From DASXMX01 sp036794395 (GTDB lineage Bacteria; Planctomycetota; Phycisphaerae; Tepidisphaerales; Tepidisphaeraceae), in NCBI GenBank assembly GCA_036794395.1, contig DAIRGS010000263.1, forward strand, positions 1-9,959: a stretch of 9,959 nucleotides of DNA. The letters run 5' to 3'. Position 1 is the first letter of the stretch; every line of letters starts with the position of its first letter. This document shows positions 1-5,963 of the stretch, piece after piece. A program made the translations under genes and the position numbers. The notes under the pieces were generated by a model that saw nothing but the letters and a program-made list of their open reading frames with translations, was not told the origin of the DNA and did no database searches.

Positions 1-303
1 ATGAACGCCTTCCCCCTCGGCCTCCCCCCCGACGACGCCCGCAACGACGCCTACAACAACGTCCCCCGCTATTTCCGCAAACGCGATCTCCTCAATTCCG
101 CAATCCTCCTCCCCAACCGCGAAATCGCCATCCCCCCCCAGGCCCCCCTACCAGGCACCCTCCAGTTGATCCCCGCCCACGGCTGGCCCACCACCCAACC
201 CACAACTCAAACCACTCAACCCCAGCCCATCCTCATCATCCCCAAAGGCCTCCTCGACAAAAAACTAAACCAAAAACCCACGCCCCTGGCGTCGGCCAAC
301 TAA
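1..303 (+). CDS. Hypothetical protein, 100 residues, at the left window edge
   Basis: The frame opens with ATG at base 1 and ends with TAA at 301-303. Because it starts exactly at the edge, I cannot tell a true start from an internal Met of a longer protein. The first half is a plausible globular segment (NDAYNNVPRYFRKRDLL, then a hydrophobic stretch and LPNREIAIPP). It is followed by a Pro/Thr/Gln-rich linker (residues about 68-77) and a short basic tail. No signal peptide or membrane segment is visible. Codons are overwhelmingly C-ending, like the gene at 613-1200, so it looks like native coding sequence. A perfect 12-bp hairpin begins 33 bases past the stop, which supports this being a real gene end. 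I do not recognise the family and assign no function. Confidence 0.6.
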   Translation: MNAFPLGLPPDDARNDAYNNVPRYFRKRDLLNSAILLPNREIAIPPQAPLPGTLQLIPAHGWPTTQPTTQTTQPQPILIIPKGLLDKKLNQKPTPLASAN

Positions 304-335
304 CAGTTCGTAACCAATAAGAGTTCCCCTTCTCC

Positions 336-371
336 CCGGAAGCCGTCGCGCCCCCAGCGGACGGCTTCCGG
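336..371 (+). terminator. Hairpin terminator after the first gene
   Basis: CCGGAAGCCGTC (336-347) and GACGGCTTCCGG (360-371) form a perfect 12-bp stem with a 12-base loop. It starts 33 bases after the stop at 303. No good T tract follows (only TCGTTC), so it may be a Rho-assisted or mRNA-stabilising hairpin rather than a classic intrinsic terminator. Confidence 0.55.
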
Positions 372-390
372 TCGTTCACCCCCTCACTCC

Positions 391-487
391 TAATCCTAAT
401 CTCAATCACAATCCTAATCCCTCCCCGCTTCTCAACCCCACACCCGGCTTGAGATTAGGATTAGGATTAAGATTGAGATCAGGATTA
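391..487. repeat. Telomere-like TAATCC inverted repeat
   Basis: The left arm 391-420 is built of TAATCC-type hexamers with inserted CTCAATC. The right arm 458-487 is its reverse complement (GGATTAGGATTAAGATTGAG and on). About 27 of 30 positions pair, and the spacer is 37 bases. It fills most of the 309-base gap between the first two genes and contains no ORF. A long imperfect cruciform or transcript hairpin is possible. Function is unknown. Confidence 0.7.
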
Positions 488-612
488 CGACAAATCTCCG
501 CCCCGATCCCCCTCCGTGCACCATGCCTTCGTGCCTATCTGCCGTCCTAACTACTCCCCCACCCCTCGCCAGACCGATATCCCCTAGGCTAAACTAATCC
601 AGCCGAGGGCCC

Positions 613-1200
613 ATGATTCTTAAATTCACCCAACTCCTTCTCTCCACTGCTCTGCTGTTCATCTGCTCCACTGCTCTCGCCGCCGATCCGCAAACCCCCA
701 AACCCGCAACCCGCCCCGCCTCCACCGCCACCCCGTCAACAACAGCCCCCGGCGGCGCAGGGGGGGACATGAAATTCATGTCCGCCGACCAGGTCTTCGA
801 CCAGATGCTCAAACCCGCCACCCGTCCCACCAAACAGCTCGCCCCCGTCCCCGAAACCCCCGTCCACGACGCCAAAAGCGCCACCGGCTTCATCAAGCCC
901 AACGCCCCGGCGGTCGTGGTCGTCCGCGAAGGCTCCATGATCATCGACCGCCTTGGCCGCCTCTCCCACACCGACACCGGCCAAGCCGAGTTCACCTTTG
1001 AAGCCGACGGCAAAGCCCTCCGCGATCCCCCCATGCTCCTGCTCCCCAACCTCACCCTCAACCAGATCGAAGACCAAATCACCGCCCAAAACCGCGACCT
1101 CAAACTCCGCGTCACCGGCATCGTCACCGAATACAAAGGCCGCAATTACCTCCTCCTCGAAAAAGTCATCGTCCCGTTCGATGTGGCGCAACAGTTCTAA
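613..1200 (+). CDS. Secreted hypothetical protein with Pro/Thr-rich linker, 195 residues
   Basis: Residues 1-23 form a signal peptide: Lys4, a hydrophobic core LLLSTALLFI, and an ALA cleavage site, giving a mature N-terminus ADPQTP. A Pro/Thr/Ala-rich low-complexity linker follows (about 25-50), typical of exported planctomycete proteins. The conserved-looking part is residues about 98-188. It begins VVVVREGSMIIDRLGRLSH and ends RVTGIVTEYKGRNYLLLEK, which reads like a small beta-rich domain, possibly OB-like. I believe similar C-termini recur in planctomycete secreted proteins of unknown role, but I cannot check this. The start is ATG at 613, with GAGGG at 605-609, rather close (3 bases). Codon use is strongly C-ending, which argues against the minus-strand ORFs over the same bases. 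The location is probably periplasmic or extracytoplasmic, and no enzymatic motif is visible. Confidence 0.8.
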   Translation: MILKFTQLLLSTALLFICSTALAADPQTPKPATRPASTATPSTTAPGGAGGDMKFMSADQVFDQMLKPATRPTKQLAPVPETPVHDAKSATGFIKPNAPAVVVVREGSMIIDRLGRLSHTDTGQAEFTFEADGKALRDPPMLLLPNLTLNQIEDQITAQNRDLKLRVTGIVTEYKGRNYLLLEKVIVPFDVAQQF

Positions 1201-1243
1201 GTGCCCCCGTGCACCGTACTCCCCCTACTCCTACTCCTTCCGC

Positions 1244-1287
1244 CGCTTGCGGCTTCGCGAATCAGGAGCCGCCCCATGCCGCAAGCG
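1244..1287. terminator. Possible hairpin downstream of the secreted-protein gene
   Basis: CGCTTGCGGC (1244-1253) pairs perfectly with GCCGCAAGCG (1278-1287) across a 24-base spacer that itself contains the palindrome TTCGCGAA. It begins 43 bases after the stop at 1200 and could end transcription. No T tract follows, so the call is tentative. Confidence 0.3.
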
Positions 1288-1300
1288 TCCCCACTCCCCT

Positions 1301-1627
1301 AACCCGGAAAATTCATGGGTCACCACGGAGACGCGGCCTTCGGCTCTGAGGCTCAGGCTCGAAGAGAGGCCACGGATAAACGCGGAGAAAACCCATCCGT
1401 AAGCTGCGCAACCTGCGGCTCATATTCCCCCACCCCGAATCCCCCAAAACCTCGTGTTTCTAACCCAGAAAATTCAGGTTCACCGCGGAGCCGCGGAGAT
1501 CGCAGAGAAAGCAGAAAAGAACCGGATGTGTGAGCTGCGCAACGTGCGCGACAAACTTCTTTACGATTTTGAATGTAAGCTCTTACTGCTTCTGAATTCT
1601 CTGCGTCCTCCGCGCCTCGGCGGTGAA
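1301..1627. repeat. CGCGGAG-type dispersed repeat, two direct units and one inverted arm
   Basis: Two direct units share AACCCRGAAAATTCA, then a CACCRCGGAGNCGCGG block, then RAGCTGCGCAACNTGCG. They lie at about 1301-1420 and 1462-1550. The 38 bases at 1479-1516 (TTCACCGCGGAG...) are also repeated in inverted orientation at 1590-1627, with about 32 of 38 matches. This resembles the intergenic CGCGGAG/CGCAGAGAA repeats common in planctomycete and other metagenomic genomes, and yields spurious HRRGAEDAE-type translations. Confidence 0.65.
1338..1364. repeat. 27-bp palindromic repeat, copy 1
   Basis: The structure is CTTCG-GCT-CTGAG-G-CTCAG-GCT-CGAAG. Outer and inner 5-bp arms are complementary and the GCT triplets form a symmetric internal mismatch. 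Copy 2, at 3178-3204, has the same skeleton with GGT triplets and a central C (24 of 27 identical). Confidence 0.55.
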
Positions 1628-1709
1628 TAGTCCGGGCTAAATTGAGATTCGAAACCCCGACGCCATCACGTTCGACACGCTCGCCGCACTCAAGACACCC
1701 CCCCCGTAG

Positions 1710-1787
1710 CTTGCCCTTCGCGACCCCACCGCTCAAACCCCTGCCTCCATCGCCGCACCGCCGTTCGAAGTCGCGCAGCGGTTCTAA
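1710..1787 (+). pseudogene. Possible fossil of a gene end related to the 613-1200 gene
   Basis: The last codons before TAA at 1785-1787 read PFEVAQRF-stop. The secreted-protein gene ends PFDVAQQF-stop. Over the final 24 bases the two match at 20 positions, and both are followed by a C-rich, pyrimidine-rich stretch. The frame is open upstream only to a TAG at 1707 and also contains LALRDP, compared with ALRDP in the intact gene. No start or upstream domain remains. This could be a decayed paralogue or a chance short match. Confidence 0.25.
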
Positions 1788-2008
1788 CCGCGCCCCCACT
1801 TATTCCTACCCCCTCTCCTCGGGAGAGTTAGGCGGTGGTGTAGGACGTTGCGAGAAGCTGGAGCGAGATTGCGGGAGCGAGCCGGATGGGCATTGGGATA
1901 TAGATTACCGGCCATGGCATTGCGGGGGAATGTGGGGAGGGAGGGGAATTGCTGAATGGTGATTGCTGAATTCTGATAGCCGAATCGAAAGGAACGGGCG
2001 TTTGGCAG

Positions 2009-2076
2009 CCCTCACACTCCCTCTCCCACCCACTCTTGCTTCTCAATTTCATCCTTTCGGGAGGGGGAAGCCGAGG
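2009..2076. repeat. 67-bp direct repeat, copy A
   Basis: It begins CCCTCACACTCCCTCTCCCA and ends GGGGGAAGCCGAGG. The first 29 bases are identical to copy B at 3665-3731, and the rest differs by a few substitutions and one indel. In both places a REP-like core follows downstream (2144-2164 and 3747-3767), so the two may travel together. Confidence 0.65.
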
Positions 2077-2143
2077 TCGTGCCGGTTTGGAGGCAAGTGA
2101 GGACGTGGGCCAAGTCGATCAGTCGGTGCGGGTTCAACAAATT

Positions 2144-2164
2144 AATTCAGAGCTGTCCCGGTTG
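2144..2164 (+). repeat. REP-like element, copy 1
   Basis: The core is AATTCAGAGCTGTCCCGG followed by TTG. It is identical over 21 bases to the copies at 3637-3657 and 3747-3767. No protein-coding context is visible around it. Confidence 0.65.
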
Positions 2165-2244
2165 TCTCGGTCGCCAATTGCCGCCGAACTCCGCTAGGTC
2201 GCCCCAGACCTTTCAATTGTCACTCCAAAGCAATTCGCGGACGT

Positions 2245-2290
2245 CTTCAGATGAGATACGAGTCTGAAGGGTGCTGAGCCTCAGCAGCCC
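2245..2290. other. Adjacent small hairpins
   Basis: CTTCAGA (2245-2251) pairs with TCTGAAG (2263-2269). It is followed directly by GCTGA-GCC-TCAGC (2273-2285), flanked by GGG and CCC. The second hairpin shares the CTGAGCCTCAG core of the 27-bp palindromes. Which gene it serves, if any, is unclear. Confidence 0.3.
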
Positions 2291-2552
2291 CCCCGCTCGC
2301 AACCCCCAATTGCCGGCTTCCCCCCCAAGCACCATTCAGCGATCCCCAATTCCCCGCCCGCCCAGCGCCCCTCGGGGAAAATCCTACGTCACGCCGCGGG
2401 TTTTCCCGATCAGGGCTGTCGGTATTTAACCCAACGCAGAATGGGTGAACGATCCAATATTCGATCACGTCGCTCACGAGATAAAGTCTGGCGTCTGAAA
2501 TGGCCTCGGCTGGCCGTGTTCGATCCATGAACTTGAAACAAGGGTGTTTCAT

Positions 2553-2846
2553 ATGGCAAACCAAACTTGCATTCATAGGCAATCTGCTCCCAATCCGTCG
2601 GCCTCACTCATGGCGAAGGTGGGGGTGATCGATACCCGGCTGGTGGCCGCAGTTCAGACAAGGGCCGGCGCCAAGGTGCATGAAGCCGCAGGGTTGCTGA
2701 ACGGCTACTACCTCTGGTCGGATGTGCTCGCCCAGGCGGCCAGGTCGCACGATGAATCAACGCTCGACCTGGCCCTTCCTCAAGTTTGCGCCGCCAGGCG
2801 GCGGCTCCGCCAGTTCCTCAGCTCGGCGGTGCTGGCGCGTATGTAG
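2553..2846 (+). CDS. Small hypothetical protein, 97 residues
   Basis: I chose ATG at 2553 because AAGGG (2540-2544) lies 8 bases upstream. A GTG at 2544 in the same frame is too close to that site, and an internal ATG at 2610 has no ribosome site. The product is predicted soluble and mostly helical, for example TRLVAAVQTRAGAKVHEAAG and the Arg-rich tail ARRRLRQFLSSAVLARM. There is no signal peptide or membrane span. The stop TAG (2844-2846) forms part of the AGGAG ribosome site of the next gene, so the two are probably one transcript with translational coupling. I do not recognise the family. Small paired genes of this kind in accessory DNA can be phage, plasmid or toxin-antitoxin genes, but nothing in the residues proves that. 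Confidence 0.5.
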   Translation: MANQTCIHRQSAPNPSASLMAKVGVIDTRLVAAVQTRAGAKVHEAAGLLNGYYLWSDVLAQAARSHDESTLDLALPQVCAARRRLRQFLSSAVLARM

Positions 2847-2856
2847 GAGAGCACTC

Positions 2857-3099
2857 ATGACCAACAACCAACGTCGCGCAATCGCGCTGGCAAGCGAAAT
2901 CCGCCGCGGCGCGACCGACGCCTCGGATCTTCCCGAGCACGACTGGCACCTGCTCCTCCTCGCCGCCGGCCTGAACAGCAGCTCGGCGCCGGCCCGGCTC
3001 ATCGCCGCACGCGTGTTGAACAATGCCCAGGGCCACGTTTTGTATTTCGCGGAATCCACCGGCATCCGATCGAGCTTTCTACAGACCGCCACCTGGTAG
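2857..3099 (+). CDS. Small hypothetical protein, 80 residues
   Basis: ATG at 2857 has AGGAG at 2845-2849 with ideal 7-base spacing, and this site overlaps the stop of the preceding gene. Longer in-frame starts upstream would overlap that gene by over 100 bases and are unlikely. The protein begins MTNNQRRAIALASEIRRGA, has an acidic turn DLPEHDWHLLLLAAGL, and then a helical segment SAPARLIAARVLNNAQGHVL. No membrane span or catalytic motif is evident. A strong hairpin with flanking A and T runs lies 17 bases past the stop, which supports a real two-gene operon. I do not recognise the family; function is unknown. Confidence 0.55.
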   Translation: MTNNQRRAIALASEIRRGATDASDLPEHDWHLLLLAAGLNSSSAPARLIAARVLNNAQGHVLYFAESTGIRSSFLQTATW

Positions 3100-3107
3100 C
3101 CCGTGAT

Positions 3108-3159
3108 AAAAGTCCCGCGCGGTGTCGCGCCGCGGATCGTGCTCGACACCGCGCCTTTT
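3108..3159. terminator. Bidirectional intrinsic terminator
   Basis: GCGCGGTGTCG (3117-3127) and CGACACCGCGC (3144-3154) make a perfect 11-bp GC-rich stem with a 16-base loop. It is followed by CTTTT (3155-3159) and preceded by AAAAG (3108-3112), so it could work on both strands. It closes the two-gene operon that ends at 3099. Confidence 0.65.
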
Positions 3160-3177
3160 CGTGACATGCGGCTTCCC

Positions 3178-3204
3178 CTTCGGGTCTGAGCCTCAGGGTC
3201 GAAG
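3178..3204. repeat. 27-bp palindromic repeat, copy 2
   Basis: The structure is CTTCG-GGT-CTGAG-C-CTCAG-GGT-CGAAG, the same dyad skeleton as copy 1 at 1338-1364. The three differing positions are evenly spaced and are C/G exchanges that preserve the internal-loop symmetry. Confidence 0.55.
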
Positions 3205-3559
3205 ACAGCCCATGATTGAGGAAGTCCACCGCCGGCGACGAGTCCGATGCGGAAAAACCAACCTTCGACAGCCGGACAACCTTCTGAATGCGCCCACACG
3301 AACTACTCGATCCGGCAAGTTGGTCTTCCCACATCCAACCCGGCGTCCGACCCGCCGCCACCCCATGCACGGCCACGATGGCCATGCCACGAAAACGCAA
3401 TCGCATGGAATCACGCACGGCTATCGAGCGGTAACTGGTCGGCGGTCGAGAGGTCGGAAGTGCTTGGCCGACTCCGCCAAATCCACACTGATCCCCATCA
3501 CTTCAACCGCGACGCTCGCCCGCCCAACGGCAGAAGCGCACCTTTGACCCAGTTGAAAT

Positions 3560-3586
3560 AATTCAAGGTTGTCCCGTTATTTGCGT
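3560..3586 (+). repeat. REP-like element, degenerate copy
   Basis: AATTCAAGGTTGTCCCG followed by TTATTTGCGT. The head has diverged from AATTCAGAGCYGTCCCG, but the tail GTCCCGTTATTTGCGT nearly matches the copy at 7820-7834 (GTCCCGTTATTGCGT). It therefore appears to be an old member of the same family. Confidence 0.5.
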
Positions 3587-3636
3587 CCATCCCCTCGGGC
3601 GGGGCAAGCCGGGGCGATTCAACGATTCAACGATTT

Positions 3637-3657
3637 AATTCAGAGCTGTCCCGGTTG
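3637..3657 (+). repeat. REP-like element copy
   Basis: AATTCAGAGCTGTCCCGG then TTG, identical to the copies at 2144 and 3747. It is preceded by a partial version of the CTCGGGCGGGG...AAGCCGGGG flank and a short GATTCAAC tandem. Confidence 0.65.
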
Positions 3658-3664
3658 TGTTCCC

Positions 3665-3731
3665 CCCTCACACTCCCTCTCCCACCCACTCTTCCTTCTC
3701 AATTTCACCCCTCGGGCGGGGGAAGCCGGGG
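3665..3731. repeat. 67-bp direct repeat, copy B
   Basis: This is the second copy of the repeat at 2009-2076. It shares the first 29 bases exactly and then diverges slightly. It is followed 15 bases later by a REP-like core at 3747. Confidence 0.65.
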
Positions 3732-3746
3732 GGGATTCAACGGGAT

Positions 3747-3767
3747 AATTCAGAGCTGTCCCGGTTG
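3747..3767 (+). repeat. REP-like element copy
   Basis: AATTCAGAGCTGTCCCGG then TTGCGTGCC. It lies 13 bases before the next copy, giving a close tandem pair. Confidence 0.65.
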
Positions 3768-3780
3768 CGTGCCTCAAGTT

Positions 3781-3799
3781 AATTCAGAGCCGTCCCGTT
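3781..3799 (+). repeat. REP-like element copy beside the OLD gene stop
   Basis: AATTCAGAGCCGTCCCG then TT, with the tail AAAGCGTTCCGG. The OLD gene stop codon (complement of 3812-3814) lies 12 bases away, on the tail side. Same orientation as all other copies. Confidence 0.65.
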
Positions 3800-3811
3800 A
3801 AAGCGTTCCGG

Positions 3812-5680
3812 TCACTCGTTCGCGATTCGCAGGGCCTCCGCCTGCTCGAATGCCTCAAGGCTCCGCGTGAATTGATGAAGTTCGCTCCATGCATCTGGCC
3901 TCCGCCGAACGTCTGCCGCCGCCCAATTCGCCCACTCGGCCTTCTTCCTGTGGCTCGGCGCGTCGTCGATTCCCGCCGGTTCCCACTGCTCCACCTCGCC
4001 GACTGGGACGAGAAAGACGCCCAGCGGCTTACAATCCTCAATTATCTGCGTCAACGCTTCGTATAGCGGGAGGGCGGTCTCCTTGAGCCCCTCGACGCCG
4101 CCTGCCTTTAGGTGGCGTAGTCGATCGACTTCCTTTGCGAGCCCATTTAAGGACTTCCGCAACTTCACGTCATCATCTTGCTCGTCTGTCTTTGGCGTCC
4201 AGTCGATCGGCCCGTCTGCGATCGCGCGAAGGCGCTCGCGAACCTGATCGGGCGTGATGCACGGTGGAATCTCCTTGATCTGCTTCGCAATCTCCCGACA
4301 TTTATCGAGGATCGAGTCACGCCGCTCTCGGCCGCAGCTAGTGATAAGAATCTTGCCTAGTTTGTCCGGGTCAGTCAGTAGATCAAGGTCGGCGATGACG
4401 GCCACTGGTATTTTCAGACGGCGATAGAACGCAGCGATTTCTGCGAATCCGCCAGTTCCGCCAACTGGGATGAACAGGACGTCCCGGTGCGGCCTGCCTT
4501 TCGTTACGGATTCCCATGAGGCTTGGTAAACGGCCCGGTCACCGTCCGCCTCCACGAGCGCCACGCCGTCGGCGAAGATACCATCAAGAATCGTCTCGGC
4601 CCGAATGATCGGTCGGTCCATGCACTCCCGTAGTTCATCCGGCCCGATCAGGTGGGCCTTAAAACGTTCGGCATATTTCGTCAGACGTAGAACCTGCACG
4701 TTGGCCGTCGCCTCAATGACTCCTCGCAGGACATGACTGCTGTGCGTGCTCGCAAAAATCGCATGCTTCTGCGTTGTACCGTGGCGGCCAATGAACAGTC
4801 CCATTCGGTAGGCCTGCGGCGGGTGCAGGCAAAGCTCGGGCTCATCGATCAAACATATTGGGCGCAGCCCCAGCAACAGCGACACCGTAATACCCACGTA
4901 CGATCTCAGACCATCACCTTCAGATTCAATGGTGCGGTATTTCTTCATGTCCTCCGGCTCCAGCCGCTCTTCGGCCGGCGGTATTTCCGGCTTCTGATTA
5001 ATTCGCAGGCACAGAATGTTGGGTCGGGAGCTATCCATCCAAATGCCCTTACCGAACACCTGCTTGACCTCATCCGCAAGCTCTGCCTTTGCCCCCTTGT
5101 TCACGAACAGCGCTTGGATCTCGTTCGTCGGCGGCATCTTTTCGTAGTCAAAGTTTGGCGACTCGTTCACCATGTTCAGGCGACGATCTAGAAATAGAGC
5201 TGTAACAAGGCAGTGCCCCAACGCGTTGAAAAACGGGGCGCTTTGATTGTTGTGTGTCGTGAACGGTCCGGCCTGCAGGCTATTGAACGCGCTTTGGACC
5301 TGGGGGAAGTGGGTTTGGCCGCTCTTGGCAGGGCCGTAACCTAATAGCGGCGCCGTGGACTGAATATACTCGTTGCCATTGGCATCACGGAAACGCTTAA
5401 CATATTGACGTTCTTCCAAATCAGCGAGAAATCCATCCAAGTTGGCCGGCTTGTCGACAATAATCTGCTCACAAACCACCGCGGTGCGCTGATCCCCTGA
5501 AAGCAGTCCGTGAATGTCCCTCAACAATTGCGTTTTACCCGAAGAGTTCGGGCCGACTACCAGGATTAGCCCCTCTGGATTGATCTCCACTCCGGGCAGC
5601 TTCAAACTTTTCAGCGGCCGGTAGTCTGGTTTCGAAGGTGGGAGAGGCACGGCATGAGCGACGGCGGGATCGATAGTCAT
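3812..5680 (-). CDS. OLD-family ATP-dependent endonuclease-like protein (AAA ATPase plus TOPRIM)
   Basis: Using ATG at 5680 the protein has 622 residues. Walker A is GPNSSGKT (43-50). A signature-like ESEGDGLRSY sits at about 252-261, Walker B ICLIDEPELCLHP at 275-287, and an ASTHSSH switch histidine at 310-316. The TOPRIM-like part follows, with VEADGD (376-381) supplying the conserved Glu and ADLDLL (430-435) the DxD metal site. The C-terminal VPVGEVEQW (about 558-566) fits family members. OLD-family proteins hydrolyse ATP and cut or nick DNA, and many act in phage defence. No UvrD-like helicase gene follows, so this is not a Gabija pair. An in-frame GTG at 5722 would add 14 residues. I prefer the ATG because a TAAAAT box lies 7 bases upstream, which would suit a leaderless start. 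Codons are less C-biased than those of the 613 gene, suggesting transfer. Confidence 0.88.
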   Translation of the reverse strand: MTIDPAVAHAVPLPPSKPDYRPLKSLKLPGVEINPEGLILVVGPNSSGKTQLLRDIHGLLSGDQRTAVVCEQIIVDKPANLDGFLADLEERQYVKRFRDANGNEYIQSTAPLLGYGPAKSGQTHFPQVQSAFNSLQAGPFTTHNNQSAPFFNALGHCLVTALFLDRRLNMVNESPNFDYEKMPPTNEIQALFVNKGAKAELADEVKQVFGKGIWMDSSRPNILCLRINQKPEIPPAEERLEPEDMKKYRTIESEGDGLRSYVGITVSLLLGLRPICLIDEPELCLHPPQAYRMGLFIGRHGTTQKHAIFASTHSSHVLRGVIEATANVQVLRLTKYAERFKAHLIGPDELRECMDRPIIRAETILDGIFADGVALVEADGDRAVYQASWESVTKGRPHRDVLFIPVGGTGGFAEIAAFYRRLKIPVAVIADLDLLTDPDKLGKILITSCGRERRDSILDKCREIAKQIKEIPPCITPDQVRERLRAIADGPIDWTPKTDEQDDDVKLRKSLNGLAKEVDRLRHLKAGGVEGLKETALPLYEALTQIIEDCKPLGVFLVPVGEVEQWEPAGIDDAPSHRKKAEWANWAAADVRRRPDAWSELHQFTRSLEAFEQAEALRIANE

Positions 5681-5687
5681 CCCGCAA

Positions 5688-5716
5688 ATTTTACCCAAAC
5701 ATGGTTCACACCAAAA
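5688..5716 (-). promoter_or_regulatory. Candidate promoter for the OLD-like gene
   Basis: On the minus strand, TTTTGG (5716-5711) and TAAAAT (5693-5688) are 17 bases apart. The -10-like box ends 7 bases before ATG 5680, so transcription would start at or near the start codon. This fits the absence of a clear Shine-Dalgarno site. The -35 box is weak. Confidence 0.3.
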
Positions 5717-5773
5717 GCCCACACTGCGCTACGTCATTAAGGCGCGTCAAAAGTTCAATTTGTCCCTCTCCTA

Positions 5774-5801
5774 TGGAGCCGCCGGGAATTGAACCCCGAT
5801 C
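5774..5801 (-). other. Remnant of a tmRNA or tRNA 3' end (T-arm plus acceptor)
   Basis: On the minus strand the sequence reads GGGGTTCAATTCCC then GGCGGCTCCA, which is the form of a T-arm followed by an acceptor 3' strand and discriminator A. The preceding TTTAACAGATC resembles the TTTCGGAC stretch before the tmRNA T-arm more than a tRNA anticodon arm. No matching 5' acceptor strand (GGAGCCG or GGGGCCG) is found upstream at tRNA distance. One T-stem pair is mismatched and CCA is not encoded. It is therefore a fragment, possibly an attachment-site scar of an integrated element. Confidence 0.35.
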
Positions 5802-5962
5802 TGTTAAATGCGATTTTGGCGGTCGAGTTTTCAGTGGCGCGGCGTTGGGATGAGGAACGACAGGTGGTGGGCGCAGTGGGCGAGGAGGAAGGGTCGATAC
5901 AGCCCGATTGGGATGGGGCCGCGTGTTCCCAGGTCGACGTAGTTGCCGTGAACGTTTGGGCT
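5802..5962. other. Short intergenic stretch between OLD-like and three-Cys modules
   Basis: I see no supported gene. A minus-strand frame reading NVHGNYVDLGTRGPIPIGL (ending at 5831) has fairly coding-like composition, but it begins inside the tandem repeat, has no ribosome site, and resembles no family I know. It could be a truncated remnant. Confidence 0.35.
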
Positions 5963-5963
5963 G

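Larger units (their letters stand above)
1201..2552. other. Gene-poor repeat zone of about 1.35 kb
   Basis: I see no convincing gene here. ORFs on both strands are low-complexity (Ser/Pro/Arg-rich) or read through repeats. The zone contains direct and inverted copies of a CGCGGAG-rich repeat (1301-1627), a 27-bp palindrome (1338-1364), a possible gene-end fossil (1710-1787), the small hairpin CTCTCC-TCG-GGAGAG (1813-1827), a degenerate ATTGCTGAAT doublet (about 1948-1972), the first copy of a 67-bp direct repeat (2009-2076), a REP-like core (2144-2164) and hairpins at 2245-2290 and 2375-2407. Confidence 0.6.
3160..3811. other. Gene-poor repeat zone before the OLD gene
   Basis: No convincing gene is visible. 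ORFs on either strand (for example 3122-3547) lack a ribosome site, family resemblance and consistent codon use. The zone holds the second 27-bp palindrome (3178-3204) and the second 67-bp direct repeat (3665-3731). It also holds a cluster of four REP-like cores within 240 bases (3560-3799), immediately downstream of the minus-strand OLD gene. Confidence 0.6.

Noticed and set aside
391..487. Telomere or linear-replicon end
   Set aside because: Ordinary genes lie on both sides and the hexamers are arranged as a short internal inverted repeat.
594..1191. Two minus-strand ORFs opposite the secreted-protein gene
   Set aside because: Their composition is the mirror of the C-ending codons of the plus-strand gene, which has a signal peptide and a conserved-looking domain.
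2247..2582. Minus-strand ORF of 111 codons containing LYLVSDVIEYWIVHPFCVG
   Set aside because: Part of it looks protein-like, but it reads through hairpins and C-rich sequence, has no family resemblance I can name, and overlaps the ribosome site of the plus-strand small gene.
3122..3547. Plus-strand ORF of 141 codons
   Set aside because: It starts inside the terminator stem, passes through the 27-bp palindrome, and is Arg/Thr/Pro-rich without any motif.
4733..5191. Plus-strand ORF of 152 codons inside the OLD-like gene
   Set aside because: It is a shadow of the clear ATPase reading frame on the other strand.
3812..5680. Gabija system (GajA with GajB)
   Set aside because: The ATPase/TOPRIM protein has GajA-like architecture, but no helicase partner is adjacent in the window; it is better called a solo OLD-family protein.
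5774..5850. Complete tRNA gene on the minus strand
   Set aside because: Only the T-arm and acceptor 3' strand are present; no complementary 5' acceptor strand, D-arm or anticodon arm fits at the right distance.
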